Positions 5,299 to 5,336 of a stretch of 5,336 nt of DNA are shown in pieces. The stretch comes from Spirochaetia bacterium (GTDB taxonomy: Bacteria > Spirochaetota > Spirochaetia > Treponematales > Breznakiellaceae): contig BNVF01000111.1 in NCBI GenBank assembly GCA_025997895.1, positions 1 to 5,336 on the forward strand. Direction: 5' to 3'. Numbering within the stretch: position 1 is the first letter of the stretch; each line of letters opens with the position of its first letter. Under the pieces are notes generated by a model. That model saw only the letters and a program-made list of their open reading frames with translations, was not told where the DNA came from and did not search any database. The translations under genes were made by a program, and so were the position numbers.

Positions 5299-5336
5299 AT
5301 GACCGTATGCAAAACATTCAGCCGTAACCCCTTGGT
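5299..5336 (+). CDS. Start of an unidentified gene (3' end outside window)
   Basis: ATG at 5299 follows a good Shine-Dalgarno sequence, and the frame stays open to the right edge, giving MTVCKTFSRNPL. Twelve residues are too few to recognise a family. The start does not look like a signal peptide: there is no hydrophobic core in what is visible. The call rests on the ribosome binding site and spacing only; it might belong to a different transcript because a terminator precedes it. Confidence 0.55.
   Translation, partial: MTVCKTFSRNPL

Noticed and set aside
1..5336. Mobile element, phage or toxin-antitoxin content
   Set aside because: No transposase, integrase, terminal inverted repeats, tRNA or small paired genes are visible on either strand.

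Overview
The window reads as a piece of a spirochaete chromosome, most likely a host-associated Treponema relative of middling GC content. No rRNA or housekeeping marker is present, so this placement is an inference. It rests on the Treponema-type leucine-rich repeats (TP-LRR/BspA type) fused to DUF5018-like domains, the lipoprotein signal, and an N-terminal LRR module that I recall from Treponema surface proteins.

Layout, all on the + strand: (1) 3-383 is the 3' end of a gene that begins before the window; it encodes the last strands of an outer-membrane beta-barrel and ends in phenylalanine. (2) 425-1093 encodes a small exported protein with a FecR-type domain and a Pro/Ala-rich tail. (3) 1105-5205 encodes a 1366-residue lipoprotein and fills most of the window. 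It has a signal peptide with lipobox LGGC, a short beta-rich N-terminal domain, eight tandem 85-residue DUF5018-like domains (1510-3534), a bridge module (3535-3921), and 14 leucine-rich repeats of an unusual 22-residue length with two inserted hairpin islands and a C-terminal cap (3922-5202). (4) A hairpin terminator lies at 5254-5284. (5) A new gene starts at 5299 behind a good ribosome binding site and leaves the window after 12 codons.

The first three genes are tightly spaced (41 bp and 11 bp) and probably co-transcribed. All three products are predicted to act in the envelope: a barrel in the outer membrane, a periplasmic FecR-like protein, and a long lipid-anchored protein that could present an LRR binding surface at the end of a stalk of Ig-like domains. 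No sigma factor, transposase, RNA gene, CRISPR array or phage gene is visible.

The most interesting signal is the evolution of the large gene. Its 255-bp repeats show two alternating linker types, blocks matching at a 510-bp offset, a phase break, a near-identical tract shared by repeats 1 and 2, and two-base Asn/Asp alleles shuffled between copies. Together these suggest unequal crossing-over and gene conversion in a surface protein. The LRR half carries its own 504-bp duplication.
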